64,000 bases of DNA from the NCBI GenBank assembly GCA_964352785.1, contig CAYGTI010000001.1, positions 282,490-346,489 on the forward strand, given 5' to 3'. Shown here one piece after another: positions 25,600-34,420 of this stretch. Made by a program: the position numbers and the translations under genes. The DNA is from JACOMS01 sp964352785. GTDB lineage: Bacteria; Pseudomonadota; Alphaproteobacteria; Caulobacterales; Maricaulaceae. Within the stretch, counting starts at the first letter, position 1, and each line of letters starts with the position of its first letter. The notes beneath the pieces are model-generated. The model did no database searches and was not told the origin of the DNA. It saw only the letters and a list, made by a program, of their open reading frames with translations.

Positions 25600-27984
25600 A
25601 TGACAAATTTACAGAGACGATATTTCCTAAAGGCTCTTTCTGCAGGGGTTAGCCTATCGGTTCTTCCAAGTTGCGCCTCTGAAAATGCAGCGAAGCGAAA
25701 AACAAGCACTTCAATATCTCCCATTACATTTCCAAAGAACCAAACATCTCACTGGCTGGGACAGGATCTCTGGGCGAACCGACTGCAAGACTGGAAATTA
25801 AACAACGGACGTATAGACTGTCTCAATGGCCTACCAGATTCACACGTCCGCACGGCACATATTCTAACCCGTTCATTAAGTGACAAACACGCGCCCTCAC
25901 GCATACGCGCGACGATAAATAATCTTGAAACAGGTAAGTCAGGTTTTGGTGGATTTCTACTTGGGGCTGGCGGCGGCGAAATAGACTATCGCAGCGCCGC
26001 ACTTATTCACTACGGCGCTGGGAAAAATGGCGGTGTATTAGCTGTTATTGATAATAATGGGCGGTTGAGTTTCAAAGACTTTTCCAACTCGGCCAAACCT
26101 TTATCTTTTGATCAATATGCCATCAATGAGGAACGTCAAAACGAAGGTCTCACGGCATTTCGTAGCGGCAATAAATCTATCGTCTTAGATTGCCATATTG
26201 ACCCGGTCGGGACGGATGAATTCGACCTCAGACTCATAGCTTATGATGCTGATAGCGGTGAAGAATTATCATTCATTGTAAAAACAGGATTGCCAGCATC
26301 GCTGCTTCAAGGAAACATTGCCTTCGCCTCATCTCCAATAGGCGACGAAGGCGCTCGGTTTGGGTTCTCTGACCTTGGCACTGGTGGCGCGAAAATATCG
26401 AAGCATGAAAACCGCTCCCTTGGCCCCGTCTTGGGGTGCCTACATAGCTTAAACCGCAATGTGATGAAGCTTACCGCCCAATATATGCCTATTGATCGCT
26501 CTATCTGGGGGGAAGCAAGACTAGACTTTAAAAGGACGACCTCAAAGACATGGACGACCGGCCCCATTTCCGAGGTCGGCGATGGTTATGTGGCCCTTTT
26601 CAGGTTAGATGATTGGAATTCTGAAGTCGATTTCGATTATCGTATTGTGCAGCCATCTAAACCCGGGGATGTTCTGTTTGCGGGGCAAGTAATGCGCGAC
26701 CCAGCAGCCTCACGTCCGCTAAAAATTGCACTTCATTCTTGCTTACTTCCAACATCGCGTCCGATTGACCGCCCGACCTATAAACCCCAGAACAGTCTGG
26801 AAGAAAATTACGATCGCTATTCCCAAAAAAGCCTCGTTTTTCCGCACAAAGAACTGACCAATAATTGTGATGCGCATGACCCGGATATTTATGTCTTTTT
26901 AGGTGATCAATATTACGAGACTTTCCCAACGCGCTATGGCCGGGAAACTGAATATCGTAAACTTGACACACTCTACCGTTGGTATCTATGGCTATGGACA
27001 TTTCGGGATAGCATCAGGAGTCGCCCCTGCATTGTCCTAGCTGACGACCACGACATTTTACAAGGCAATATCTGGGGCAATGGCGGCGACGCAACACTCG
27101 GCCCGACTGAAGAAGACGGCGGCTATAAATACGACAAAGGCTTGGTACGCATGGTCTATCGTATGCAATGCAGCCATAATCCTGATGGTTTTGATCCAAC
27201 GCCAATCATGTTTGATATTCCAGTCACCTATGGAAGTTTTGTTTACGGAGCAACAAGCTTCGCTTTTGTCGAAGACCGCAAATGGAAAACACCGCCTAAC
27301 GCCAATAAGGGTGTACCTATTACTCAGATGACAGGAAACCTATTGGGTGAACGGCAAGAAACCTTTCTCAAAGCCTGGAAGGATATGGATCCGGGACTTC
27401 CTAAAATATGCCTCACGGCCTCAATTTGGGGATCCCCTCAAACAGATGCGGAGCTAAAACCGCTGATTGATTATGATGCCAATGGTTATCCACCCGATGG
27501 CCGCACAAAGGCTGTTGAATTATTACGCGACGCGAATGCTATCGCTCTTGCAGGGGATCAACATCTAGGCATGGTTGCAAGGCAAGGTGTGAATGATTAT
27601 GAAGATGGCCCTGTTTTCTTTGCAGGGCCCGCAGGGGCGGCCTTCTGGCAACGTTGGTTCGAAGGACGCGGCATTCTCGAAAACCCGCTCGGCGACAATA
27701 AAGACTCGGGTAATTTCACCGACTGTTTCGGAAATAAAATGCGGGTAATGGCTGTCGCCAACCCCAAAATGACCCATGCTGAATTTAATGCAGCAAACGC
27801 TGGATGGGGGTACTTTGTCGGTGACAATGATCTTAAAAGTGAAGGCTATGGCCTCGTTAGAGTCGACCATTTCTCCAAAGCTTTTATCATGGAATGCTGG
27901 TCATGGGATGCTGACCCTGCCAAAGATAAGCAATTCTATGGATGGCCGTTATCCGTGCCCTTTAATAAAGCCGGAAAAGCATAG
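25600..27984 (+). CDS. PhoD-like metallophosphatase family protein, exported
   Basis: The 794-residue protein starts with an RRYFLKALSAGVSLSVLPSC signal, suggesting Tat export and perhaps lipid anchoring. Residues 40-290 form a beta-rich region resembling a LamG-like carbohydrate module. The C-terminal half is PhoD-like: DPDIYVFLGDQYYE, IVLADDHDILQGNIWG and IALAGDQHLGMV carry the metal-binding aspartates and histidines. Phosphodiester or ester hydrolysis is the family activity; why it ends an AHG catabolic operon is unknown. It might act on a substituted galactan or a glycan-linked phosphate. It converges with the SMP-30 gene five bases downstream. Confidence 0.78.
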   Translation: MTNLQRRYFLKALSAGVSLSVLPSCASENAAKRKTSTSISPITFPKNQTSHWLGQDLWANRLQDWKLNNGRIDCLNGLPDSHVRTAHILTRSLSDKHAPSRIRATINNLETGKSGFGGFLLGAGGGEIDYRSAALIHYGAGKNGGVLAVIDNNGRLSFKDFSNSAKPLSFDQYAINEERQNEGLTAFRSGNKSIVLDCHIDPVGTDEFDLRLIAYDADSGEELSFIVKTGLPASLLQGNIAFASSPIGDEGARFGFSDLGTGGAKISKHENRSLGPVLGCLHSLNRNVMKLTAQYMPIDRSIWGEARLDFKRTTSKTWTTGPISEVGDGYVALFRLDDWNSEVDFDYRIVQPSKPGDVLFAGQVMRDPAASRPLKIALHSCLLPTSRPIDRPTYKPQNSLEENYDRYSQKSLVFPHKELTNNCDAHDPDIYVFLGDQYYETFPTRYGRETEYRKLDTLYRWYLWLWTFRDSIRSRPCIVLADDHDILQGNIWGNGGDATLGPTEEDGGYKYDKGLVRMVYRMQCSHNPDGFDPTPIMFDIPVTYGSFVYGATSFAFVEDRKWKTPPNANKGVPITQMTGNLLGERQETFLKAWKDMDPGLPKICLTASIWGSPQTDAELKPLIDYDANGYPPDGRTKAVELLRDANAIALAGDQHLGMVARQGVNDYEDGPVFFAGPAGAAFWQRWFEGRGILENPLGDNKDSGNFTDCFGNKMRVMAVANPKMTHAEFNAANAGWGYFVGDNDLKSEGYGLVRVDHFSKAFIMECWSWDADPAKDKQFYGWPLSVPFNKAGKA

Positions 27985-27988
27985 TTGG

Positions 27989-28957
27989 CTAAAAGTTCAA
28001 GCCTTTAGTTTTGGTCTGTACTCGCAGTAAGCTATCATGCGCCGTAATAAAGAGCGTTGAACCGTCTTCGCCAAAGGTACAATTGGAAGTGGATTTTCCC
28101 GTTGCGATACGGCCCAACAAAGTTCCGTCAGGTGATAAAATTGCCACTCCGCCTGCGATAGTAGCGAATAAGTTGCCATGAACATCGACCGTCATTCCAT
28201 CTGGCAAGCCGGGGTCTCCGGCATCGCAAAACTCAATGCAATTATAGAAGACCTCCCCTTGGCCAATATAGCCCTGAGGCCCAACTTCAAAGCGTTTAAT
28301 AACGGGGAACGCCCTATCTGATTGGGATACGTAAAACACGCTTTCATCATGTGAAAAAGCCAACCCATTCGGAAAACTCATGTCTTTAATTTCGGCTGAG
28401 ACAACACCGCTTAGGCTCACTCGATAAACGCCGCAAAAATCAAGTTCCCTGCCCTGATAAGTTTTTTGATTTTTAAGGCCGAAAGGAGGGTCGGTAAAAT
28501 ATATTAGCCCTTCACTTGAACAGATAACGTCATTGGGACTGTTAAACGGTAAGCTGTTGAAAGAACTCGCAACCGCTTCGCGGGCATCAGTTTGCAAATC
28601 AATTATGTCCACCGTCCGGGCGTCTTGATTGCAGATAAGAAGCTTATCATCTTCAGTCATCCATAAGCCATTTGTGCCTGGGCTGGCATATTCATCTATA
28701 TTTCTTTCTTGGCGGCCTGCTGGAGCATATGCTGTCTTTAGACCATCTTTTACATCCCACGTGTGTATGCGGTTGTTGGGAATATCTGAAAAATAAAGAT
28801 GCTGGCGTTTTGGGTCCCAAGCTGGCCCTTCGGTCCAAGCGAAACCATCAGCGACACACCCTATCGGTGATACCGGATCAATAAGGCAATGTAATGCAGG
28901 CTCAAAAACCTCTATTGAACCTATAAGCGAATAGGGACTGCTGACGGGTGGGGACAT
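27989..28957 (-). CDS. SMP-30/gluconolactonase family lactonase (cytoplasmic)
   Basis: The 322-residue six-bladed beta-propeller has metal-site motifs EGPAWDPKRQHLYFSDIPNN (glutamate), FNSPNDVICSSEG (asparagine) and PDGMTVDVHGNLF (aspartate). It lacks a signal peptide, unlike its paralogue at 41544. It should hydrolyse a sugar lactone such as D-galactono-lactone in the cytoplasm. It is divergent from the sugar porter, SDR and galactonate dehydratase operon across one operator, supplying the lactonase between dehydrogenase and dehydratase. Confidence 0.88.
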   Translation of the reverse strand: MSPPVSSPYSLIGSIEVFEPALHCLIDPVSPIGCVADGFAWTEGPAWDPKRQHLYFSDIPNNRIHTWDVKDGLKTAYAPAGRQERNIDEYASPGTNGLWMTEDDKLLICNQDARTVDIIDLQTDAREAVASSFNSLPFNSPNDVICSSEGLIYFTDPPFGLKNQKTYQGRELDFCGVYRVSLSGVVSAEIKDMSFPNGLAFSHDESVFYVSQSDRAFPVIKRFEVGPQGYIGQGEVFYNCIEFCDAGDPGLPDGMTVDVHGNLFATIAGGVAILSPDGTLLGRIATGKSTSNCTFGEDGSTLFITAHDSLLRVQTKTKGLNF

Positions 28958-29020
28958 GGTTTTCTCAAAAGTTTACAATTTTCATATTAGTAACGCACTC
29001 AACTCGCCCTCACAATGTTA

Positions 29021-29032
29021 ATTGTTGACATT
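29021..29032. promoter_or_regulatory. Regulon operator 7 (ATTGTTGACATT)
   Basis: ATTGTTGACATT, preceded by AATGTTA, matches the consensus at all but one outer base. It lies between the divergent lactonase (start 28957) and sugar porter (start 29125). Confidence 0.62.
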
Positions 29033-29124
29033 ATCAGCAATTACGCCGAAACAGAATACCATAAAATAAGGGGAATAGCTGGGATTTGCATGTATACATG
29101 ACCAGCAATATAAGGTGCTACTCC

Positions 29125-30705
29125 ATGGAAATTTCACAAAAACGTGCGATTATTGCCGCCTTCATTGTGGCACTCGGTGGATTTATTTTTGGCTTAGATG
29201 CAGCGTTAATCTCGGGCGGCATTAGATCTTTCACGACAGAATTTGCTCTAAGTGACCTTCAACAAAGCAGTATAGTTGCGGCGCCTGGTTTCGGGGTATT
29301 ATTCGCCTTAGTCGTCACTGGTGTACTTTGCGATAAGCTAGGGCGGAAAAACACACTTATTTTAATCGCCGCCGCATATGTTGTTTCAGCGATAGCCTCT
29401 GTGCTCGCACAAAACTTTACGAGTTTATATGCGGCGCGCTTTCTCGGCGGCATGGCATTCACATCCCTATCTGTTGCGTCAATGTATATCGGTGAAATCT
29501 CTCCGCCGCGCCTGAGAGGTAAGCTGGTTTCAATTCTACAATTAACAATCGTAATCGGACTATCTCTCGCCTTCTTCATTAGCTACGGCATCAATGCTGC
29601 CTCTCAGTCAGGAGCAGACTGGGTTTCAAAAATAGGCATGGATAAAAGCATATGGCGTTGGATGCTTGGCGCTGAGATAATTCCAGCTCTCATCTGGCTT
29701 ATCCTCCTGTTTTTTGTTCCCAAAAGCCCTAGATGGCTCATGGCCAACGGAAATGAACAGCAAGCTTGGCAGGCACTTGGAAAGCTCACAGGACATAATT
29801 GGAATAAAGAAACTGACGTCCCGCAAGCGGTAAAAGTGGATTACGGCATGAACGCATTGCAAGGCACTGAACTCAAACTCATGGCCGCGTTAAGAGAACT
29901 TTTCAAAACCCCGCTCAAAATTGCTTTGTTGCTTGGTGTGTTGGTCGCTGTAACTCAGCCTATTACAGGCATGAACGCGATTATGTTCTACTCCCCTATT
30001 GTGTTTGAGCAACTTGGAGGCGGCACGGAGACAGCACTTGCGCAAACAACAATTGTCGGGGTGATAAGTGTTATTGCCACTCTAATTTCGCTTTTCTTTA
30101 TCGACCGCCTTGGACGCCGCCGTATGTTTTTAGGGGGGCTGTTTTTTGCGGCATTCTTTCTACTCTTAAGTTGGTATGGTTTCAGTCAAGCTAGCTATCA
30201 GTTGAATCCAGAACACATTGCATCCTTAGCCGGGTCCGTCGATGTCGCGGCCTTAAAGCCGATGACTGGTATTGTGTTTGATAGCGATGTCGCCTTCAAA
30301 GCAGATCTCGTCAAGAATCTTGGATTTGATGCGGCTAGAGCGAATGAAGGCGCTATCCTTAAACAAGCTGTCTCCATCAATGGTATGCTAATTTTTATAA
30401 GTATTCTTGGATTCATCGCAGCGTATCAAGGCACAATCGGACCCGTTTTATGGGTGCTTTTTTCAGAAATTTTCCCAACCCGGGTCCGCGGTATTGCGAT
30501 TATCATATGTGCCTTTATCTTAAGCACCGTCAGTTATTTGGTACAGCAGTTCTTTTCTGTACAACTGGCAGAATGGGGCGCCGCAAACGTGTTCCTCTTC
30601 TATGGCGTTTGTGTTGTTGTTTGTTTGATACTAAACTTTATTCTATTGCCGGAAACAAAGAACAAAACCATTGAAGAGATTGAAGCAAGCTTTGTAAAAG
30701 CTTAA
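29125..30705 (+). CDS. MFS sugar porter (GalP/GLUT-like), probable galactose importer
   Basis: The 526-residue twelve-helix protein shows the sugar-porter signatures DKLGRKNTL, PPRLRGKLVS, PKSPRWLMANG, DRLGRRRMF and the terminal PETKNKTIEEIE. It should bring a hexose through the inner membrane by proton symport; galactose is inferred because the next two genes encode galactose-oxidation steps. An extra loop of about 70 residues near 370-430 sits between helices 9 and 10. The ATG at 29125 has AAGGTG upstream; the longer TTG-started frame is unlikely. Confidence 0.88.
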   Translation: MEISQKRAIIAAFIVALGGFIFGLDAALISGGIRSFTTEFALSDLQQSSIVAAPGFGVLFALVVTGVLCDKLGRKNTLILIAAAYVVSAIASVLAQNFTSLYAARFLGGMAFTSLSVASMYIGEISPPRLRGKLVSILQLTIVIGLSLAFFISYGINAASQSGADWVSKIGMDKSIWRWMLGAEIIPALIWLILLFFVPKSPRWLMANGNEQQAWQALGKLTGHNWNKETDVPQAVKVDYGMNALQGTELKLMAALRELFKTPLKIALLLGVLVAVTQPITGMNAIMFYSPIVFEQLGGGTETALAQTTIVGVISVIATLISLFFIDRLGRRRMFLGGLFFAAFFLLLSWYGFSQASYQLNPEHIASLAGSVDVAALKPMTGIVFDSDVAFKADLVKNLGFDAARANEGAILKQAVSINGMLIFISILGFIAAYQGTIGPVLWVLFSEIFPTRVRGIAIIICAFILSTVSYLVQQFFSVQLAEWGAANVFLFYGVCVVVCLILNFILLPETKNKTIEEIEASFVKA

Positions 30706-30740
30706 CTAATAGAGCAGTTTGAGATCGGATAAGTTCTAGA

Positions 30741-31511
30741 ATGTTAAAAGACAAAATTGTCATTGTTACAGGTGGGTGTTCCGGCATTGGTTGGGGCATC
30801 ACCCAAGTCGCAACTGCGGCGGGGGCCACGGTTATCGCATGCCAGCGCAGTTTGAACGGGCAAGATAGAATCGCCGAACTTGTTTCAAAGGGCTTCAAGG
30901 CTGAGTTTCGTCAATTGGACGTTTCTAAACCTGAACAAATCACTCCCTTCATAAACAATGTAGTTAAAGATTATGGGCGCATTGATGCCCTAATTAATAA
31001 TGCTGGAATAACAATTGAGGCAGACTTTTTCGAGTTCCCACTTGAAAAGCTAGATATGTTATGGAGTACAAATCAACGGTCTATATTTTTGCTTAGCCAA
31101 GCTGCTGCCAAACATATGCGGGATGCTGGTAAAGGTAATATCCTTAACATTTCATCCAACCATTCAAAAGGTAGCGTACCTGGCTATGAAATGTACGCAG
31201 CTACTAAAGGTGCTATCAGCGCCATGACGCGCGCCATGGCTTGGAGCCTTGGCCCTCACGGCATACGTGTGAACACGCTTTCACCTGGTTTGACCATGAC
31301 TGAAGCGGTTCAGAAAGTTGCGGATCAGACCCCTCATCTAGCCGAAGCTTTTGGCGGCCTACACGCCACCAACGAAGTGAGCACTGTAGAAGATATAGCT
31401 AACATTGCCGTTTTCATGGTTTCTGATCTCGCAAAGGCTTTAACAGGTGAAGACGTTGTCGCAGACCAAGGCGTCGCGGCTAAGCTTTGTCCAACAAATG
31501 AACTGAAATAA
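30741..31511 (+). CDS. SDR oxidoreductase, candidate D-galactose 1-dehydrogenase
   Basis: The 256-residue short-chain dehydrogenase has TGGCSGIGWGIT for cofactor, NNAGITIEADF, serine in NISSNHSKGS and YAATK. The end AKALTGEDVVADQGV is typical of the fold. Its position between a sugar porter and a galactonate dehydratase, divergent from a lactonase, suggests oxidation of galactose to its lactone. SDR sequence alone does not prove this; a deoxy-sugar-acid dehydrogenase is an alternative. Confidence 0.75.
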   Translation: MLKDKIVIVTGGCSGIGWGITQVATAAGATVIACQRSLNGQDRIAELVSKGFKAEFRQLDVSKPEQITPFINNVVKDYGRIDALINNAGITIEADFFEFPLEKLDMLWSTNQRSIFLLSQAAAKHMRDAGKGNILNISSNHSKGSVPGYEMYAATKGAISAMTRAMAWSLGPHGIRVNTLSPGLTMTEAVQKVADQTPHLAEAFGGLHATNEVSTVEDIANIAVFMVSDLAKALTGEDVVADQGVAAKLCPTNELK

Positions 31512-31536
31512 GTCTTCCAATATTTAAGAGGTTCTT

Positions 31537-32703
31537 ATGATTATATCCGACATCATCCCCTACCCCGTCTGGTGTGGACACAGAAATCTCCTGGTAGTAA
31601 AAGTAGAAACTGAGAGCGGCCTATATGGTTGGGGCGAGTCCGGGTTATCCGGACGAGAACTTGCAGTTGCAGGCGCCATTGAGCATTTTCGAGATTTTCT
31701 AATCGGGCGGTCCGTTTCTGAAATCGAATCTATCTGGCAAGAGCTTTACCGAGGTCAGTATTTTGAAGGTGGACGGACATTAACCGCTGCAATTTCTGCC
31801 ATCGACATTGCCTTATGGGATATTGCCGGAAAACGCTTCCAAGTCCCTGTATATGAACTCTTAGGTGGCAAGTATCGGAGTGAAATTCCTTGCTTTGCAA
31901 CATCTATTGCCATGATGGATAATAGCCTTGCTGAAGATGTGGTCCGACTTGCCAAAGAAGGGTGGAGCGTTATTCGCGCTACAAATGGGGATGGTCCAAA
32001 TCATGATGGCACCTATGATGTAAGAAAAAATCTTGATGAAGCTGCAAAAGCATTAATTAATGCTAGAGCTGCACTGGATAATGACCCAGATGTAGATGCT
32101 GGCATTGTCCTAGGCATTGATTTACACCATCGCCTAAGCGTTGCTGAAGCGGCGTCATTTTGTCAAAAAATGCCGCGAGGTACGATTGATTTCCTTGAAG
32201 AGCCTATTCGTCAGGAAACACCTGAAGCTTACGCTGCTCTGCGCTCTATGACAGATATTCCGTTTGCTATCGGTGAAGAATGGTCCAGTAAATGGCAGGC
32301 TCTACCCTATATTGAACAAGGACTTACAAGTTTTGCTCGCATTGATGTCTGCAATATTGGCGGCCTAACGGAAGCTAAAAAAGTCGCTGCGATAGCTGAA
32401 ACACACTACATCGATGTCATGCCTCATGATCCCTTAGGCCCAATATGTACGGCGGCGACTAATCACCTCTGCACAGCTATACCTAATCTTGCTTGGACTG
32501 AAATCGCCAATTATTCCCCCGACAAAACAGATCATGATCGCCTTTTCAACGGGAGACCAATTAACGAAAGCGGTGTATTTCCAATTCCAGATAGTGTCGG
32601 AATCGGAGTCGATGCAAATGAGGGTCTCTTAAAGAAAAAGGCTTTCGAATTTTGGGAAGCCCCGCGGCGGTACAAACCTGACGGAAGCTTCACCAACTGG
32701 TAA
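31537..32703 (+). CDS. D-galactonate dehydratase family protein (enolase superfamily)
   Basis: The 388-residue protein has the cap motif GLYGWGESGLSGRELAV and barrel residues GIDLHHRL (metal aspartate and catalytic histidine), DFLEEPIRQE, AIGEEWSSKW and VMPHDPLGPI, as in DgoD-type acid-sugar dehydratases. It should remove water from D-galactonate to give 2-keto-3-deoxy-D-galactonate, the substrate of the kinase at 20784. AGAGG precedes the ATG. Related enzymes act on other aldonates, so specificity is inferred from the operon. Confidence 0.82.
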   Translation: MIISDIIPYPVWCGHRNLLVVKVETESGLYGWGESGLSGRELAVAGAIEHFRDFLIGRSVSEIESIWQELYRGQYFEGGRTLTAAISAIDIALWDIAGKRFQVPVYELLGGKYRSEIPCFATSIAMMDNSLAEDVVRLAKEGWSVIRATNGDGPNHDGTYDVRKNLDEAAKALINARAALDNDPDVDAGIVLGIDLHHRLSVAEAASFCQKMPRGTIDFLEEPIRQETPEAYAALRSMTDIPFAIGEEWSSKWQALPYIEQGLTSFARIDVCNIGGLTEAKKVAAIAETHYIDVMPHDPLGPICTAATNHLCTAIPNLAWTEIANYSPDKTDHDRLFNGRPINESGVFPIPDSVGIGVDANEGLLKKKAFEFWEAPRRYKPDGSFTNW

Positions 32704-32712
32704 AAATATCTT

Positions 32713-33321
32713 CTAACGAATGTTTTTCTTAAGCGCTGATATAGCTTCTGCCGTATTCCCAGTTCGAAGGGCATCAACGATAGCTTGATGTTCATCTAAT
32801 GATTCTTTGGGATTAGATATGCGTTGATAGCTAATACGCATTCTTAATGCGACCGATGTCCATACATTTAGCAGGTCGTCACCACCCGCTTTATAAACGA
32901 GATAGCGATGAAATCTAAGGTCGGCTTGGGTCGCCTCAGTAAAATCCTCTTCCACTAACGCGCTATGAATTTTGACGACAATTTCGTCTAAGTTATCAAA
33001 ATCGACATCCGTCAATTTCCCATTTAAAAACTTAAGCGAATAGGTCTCTATTTTCCTGCGCAAATCAATCATCAGCTTCTGCAGTTCAGGCTGCAGATGC
33101 TGATTTACGGTGACTCCACGATTGGGTTCAGAGGCCAGCAACCCTTCCTTATTCAATTGCAAAAGCACATCGCGTATAGGTCCTCTGGAGACCCCGAATT
33201 TCGTAGCTAAGGCCTCTTCACGGATACGATCCCCAGGTTGAACCTTTCCGGCAATGATATCAGACCGCAAACTATCAGCTATCTGGTCCCTCATTGTAAT
33301 CAGTGGCTTAAAGTCAGGCAC
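32713..33321 (-). CDS. GntR-family regulator with FCD domain
   Basis: The 202-residue protein has an N-terminal winged helix (MRDQIADSLRSDIIAGKVQP, LATKFGVSRGPIRDVLLQL, NRGVTVNQ) and an all-helical FCD domain with metal-binding candidates in LRFHRYLVYKAGG and DEHQAIVDAL. FCD regulators sense sugar acids or other organic acids and bind palindromes of the type TNGTNNACNA. The eleven ATTGTNNACAAT sites in this window fit that type, and this is the only such regulator visible. It would thus be the pathway-specific repressor, with a keto-deoxy acid or aldonate as a plausible inducer. The start is GTG with AAAGGA upstream. No clear copy of the operator lies before the gene itself. Confidence 0.88.
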   Translation of the reverse strand: MPDFKPLITMRDQIADSLRSDIIAGKVQPGDRIREEALATKFGVSRGPIRDVLLQLNKEGLLASEPNRGVTVNQHLQPELQKLMIDLRRKIETYSLKFLNGKLTDVDFDNLDEIVVKIHSALVEEDFTEATQADLRFHRYLVYKAGGDDLLNVWTSVALRMRISYQRISNPKESLDEHQAIVDALRTGNTAEAISALKKNIR

Positions 33322-33420
33322 GAAATTATGTCCTTTGTGTTATTTACACCTGTTTAACAAACCACAGAGGATAAGTATTGTGAATAAACTAGGCATTTTT
33401 CACTAAATGAAAAGCGTTTT

Positions 33421-34413
33421 TTATTTTTGATCTCCTCCGCCGATCACGTCTACCTGCATCCAAATCGAGCTTTCTTCATTTGGCGACAGAATTCTATATT
33501 CCTGAGGCAGAACTCCAAAAGGATTCCCCCTGCCTCTAGTTGGCTCAATTGCAACATAATTCCCGTTCGGGGGGAAAAACACGTGCAAATTACGGCAACT
33601 TTTATCTGCTATAATTCGGATATCAGGCCGCCCAATTTCTTTAAGTGTTGCTTCGCCTCGCCAACCATAATGCGTTTGGTCTGTCATCACAGGGTCATTA
33701 AGACCACTGCCTTGAGTGAAATCTTGACGATAAGAACCAACCACTCGTTTTACAGCATGCCCAAGTTCATTATTTACCCAATGGCCTTCATAATCTGCAA
33801 ACAAACGGGTATTAGGCGTTGTCGGAAAAAAAGGATGGAACCCTAAATCAGCCGGCATGTTCTTATCGCTTAAATTTCTGACGGATAATTCAACCCTGAG
33901 CGTCTTATCTGTGATTTGAAATTTCTGACGCGCCTCAAACGGCCAAGGCCAAGCACCTCCCGCTGGATAATGGAATGACAAAGCTGCAGAGTTTGGGCTT
34001 TTAGAAACGACTGTCCAAGCTTCTCGCCAACCAAAACCGTGAATAAAATCAGCGAGACCTAAAAAATTCCCTTCTAGGTCAACACTTTGGCCCTCAAACG
34101 TAAACTTACCTTCAGGGATGCGATTCACAATAGGGACAAGCGGAAAGCTTGCCATTTCTGTAATTTCACTTGTCCCAGGCGGCGTGGAGCGCATTACATC
34201 ATGCTCCTTCCACCTCAACGAACTTATACTTCCTCCTAAAGCGGGGTTTAACCCAAGACGCATATCACCGCTCACCAAGGTTAAAGAAGCAACATTTCCT
34301 TCGAGCATTTGCATTCCCTCTTGCGTCTGCCCTACTGGTCTTGATCCACAGCCCAGCAGTAGCGGGATTGATATGACAGAAGGGATTCCTTTCAGGAGTC
34401 CCCTACGGTTCAT
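33421..34413 (-). CDS. Aldose 1-epimerase (galactose mutarotase) family, exported
   Basis: The 330-residue protein opens with NRRGLLKGIPSVISIPLLLGC, a twin-arginine plus lipobox signal, so it is probably periplasmic and lipid-anchored. The body is a galactose-mutarotase beta-sandwich: NPALGGSISSLRW, FPLVPIVNRIPEGKF, the catalytic histidine in FIHGFGWREAW, LGFHPFFP and IEPTRGRGNPFG. It would equilibrate anomers of galactose released outside the cytoplasm. It lies just after the VCBS/ASPIC gene in a leftward unit governed by the operator at 36413. Confidence 0.85.
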   Translation of the reverse strand: MNRRGLLKGIPSVISIPLLLGCGSRPVGQTQEGMQMLEGNVASLTLVSGDMRLGLNPALGGSISSLRWKEHDVMRSTPPGTSEITEMASFPLVPIVNRIPEGKFTFEGQSVDLEGNFLGLADFIHGFGWREAWTVVSKSPNSAALSFHYPAGGAWPWPFEARQKFQITDKTLRVELSVRNLSDKNMPADLGFHPFFPTTPNTRLFADYEGHWVNNELGHAVKRVVGSYRQDFTQGSGLNDPVMTDQTHYGWRGEATLKEIGRPDIRIIADKSCRNLHVFFPPNGNYVAIEPTRGRGNPFGVLPQEYRILSPNEESSIWMQVDVIGGGDQK

Positions 34414-34420
34414 TGAGAGC

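Noticed and set aside
28971..28980. GTTTACAATT before the SMP-30 start as an extra operator
   Set aside because: It has only one half-site, and a better full site is present at 29021.
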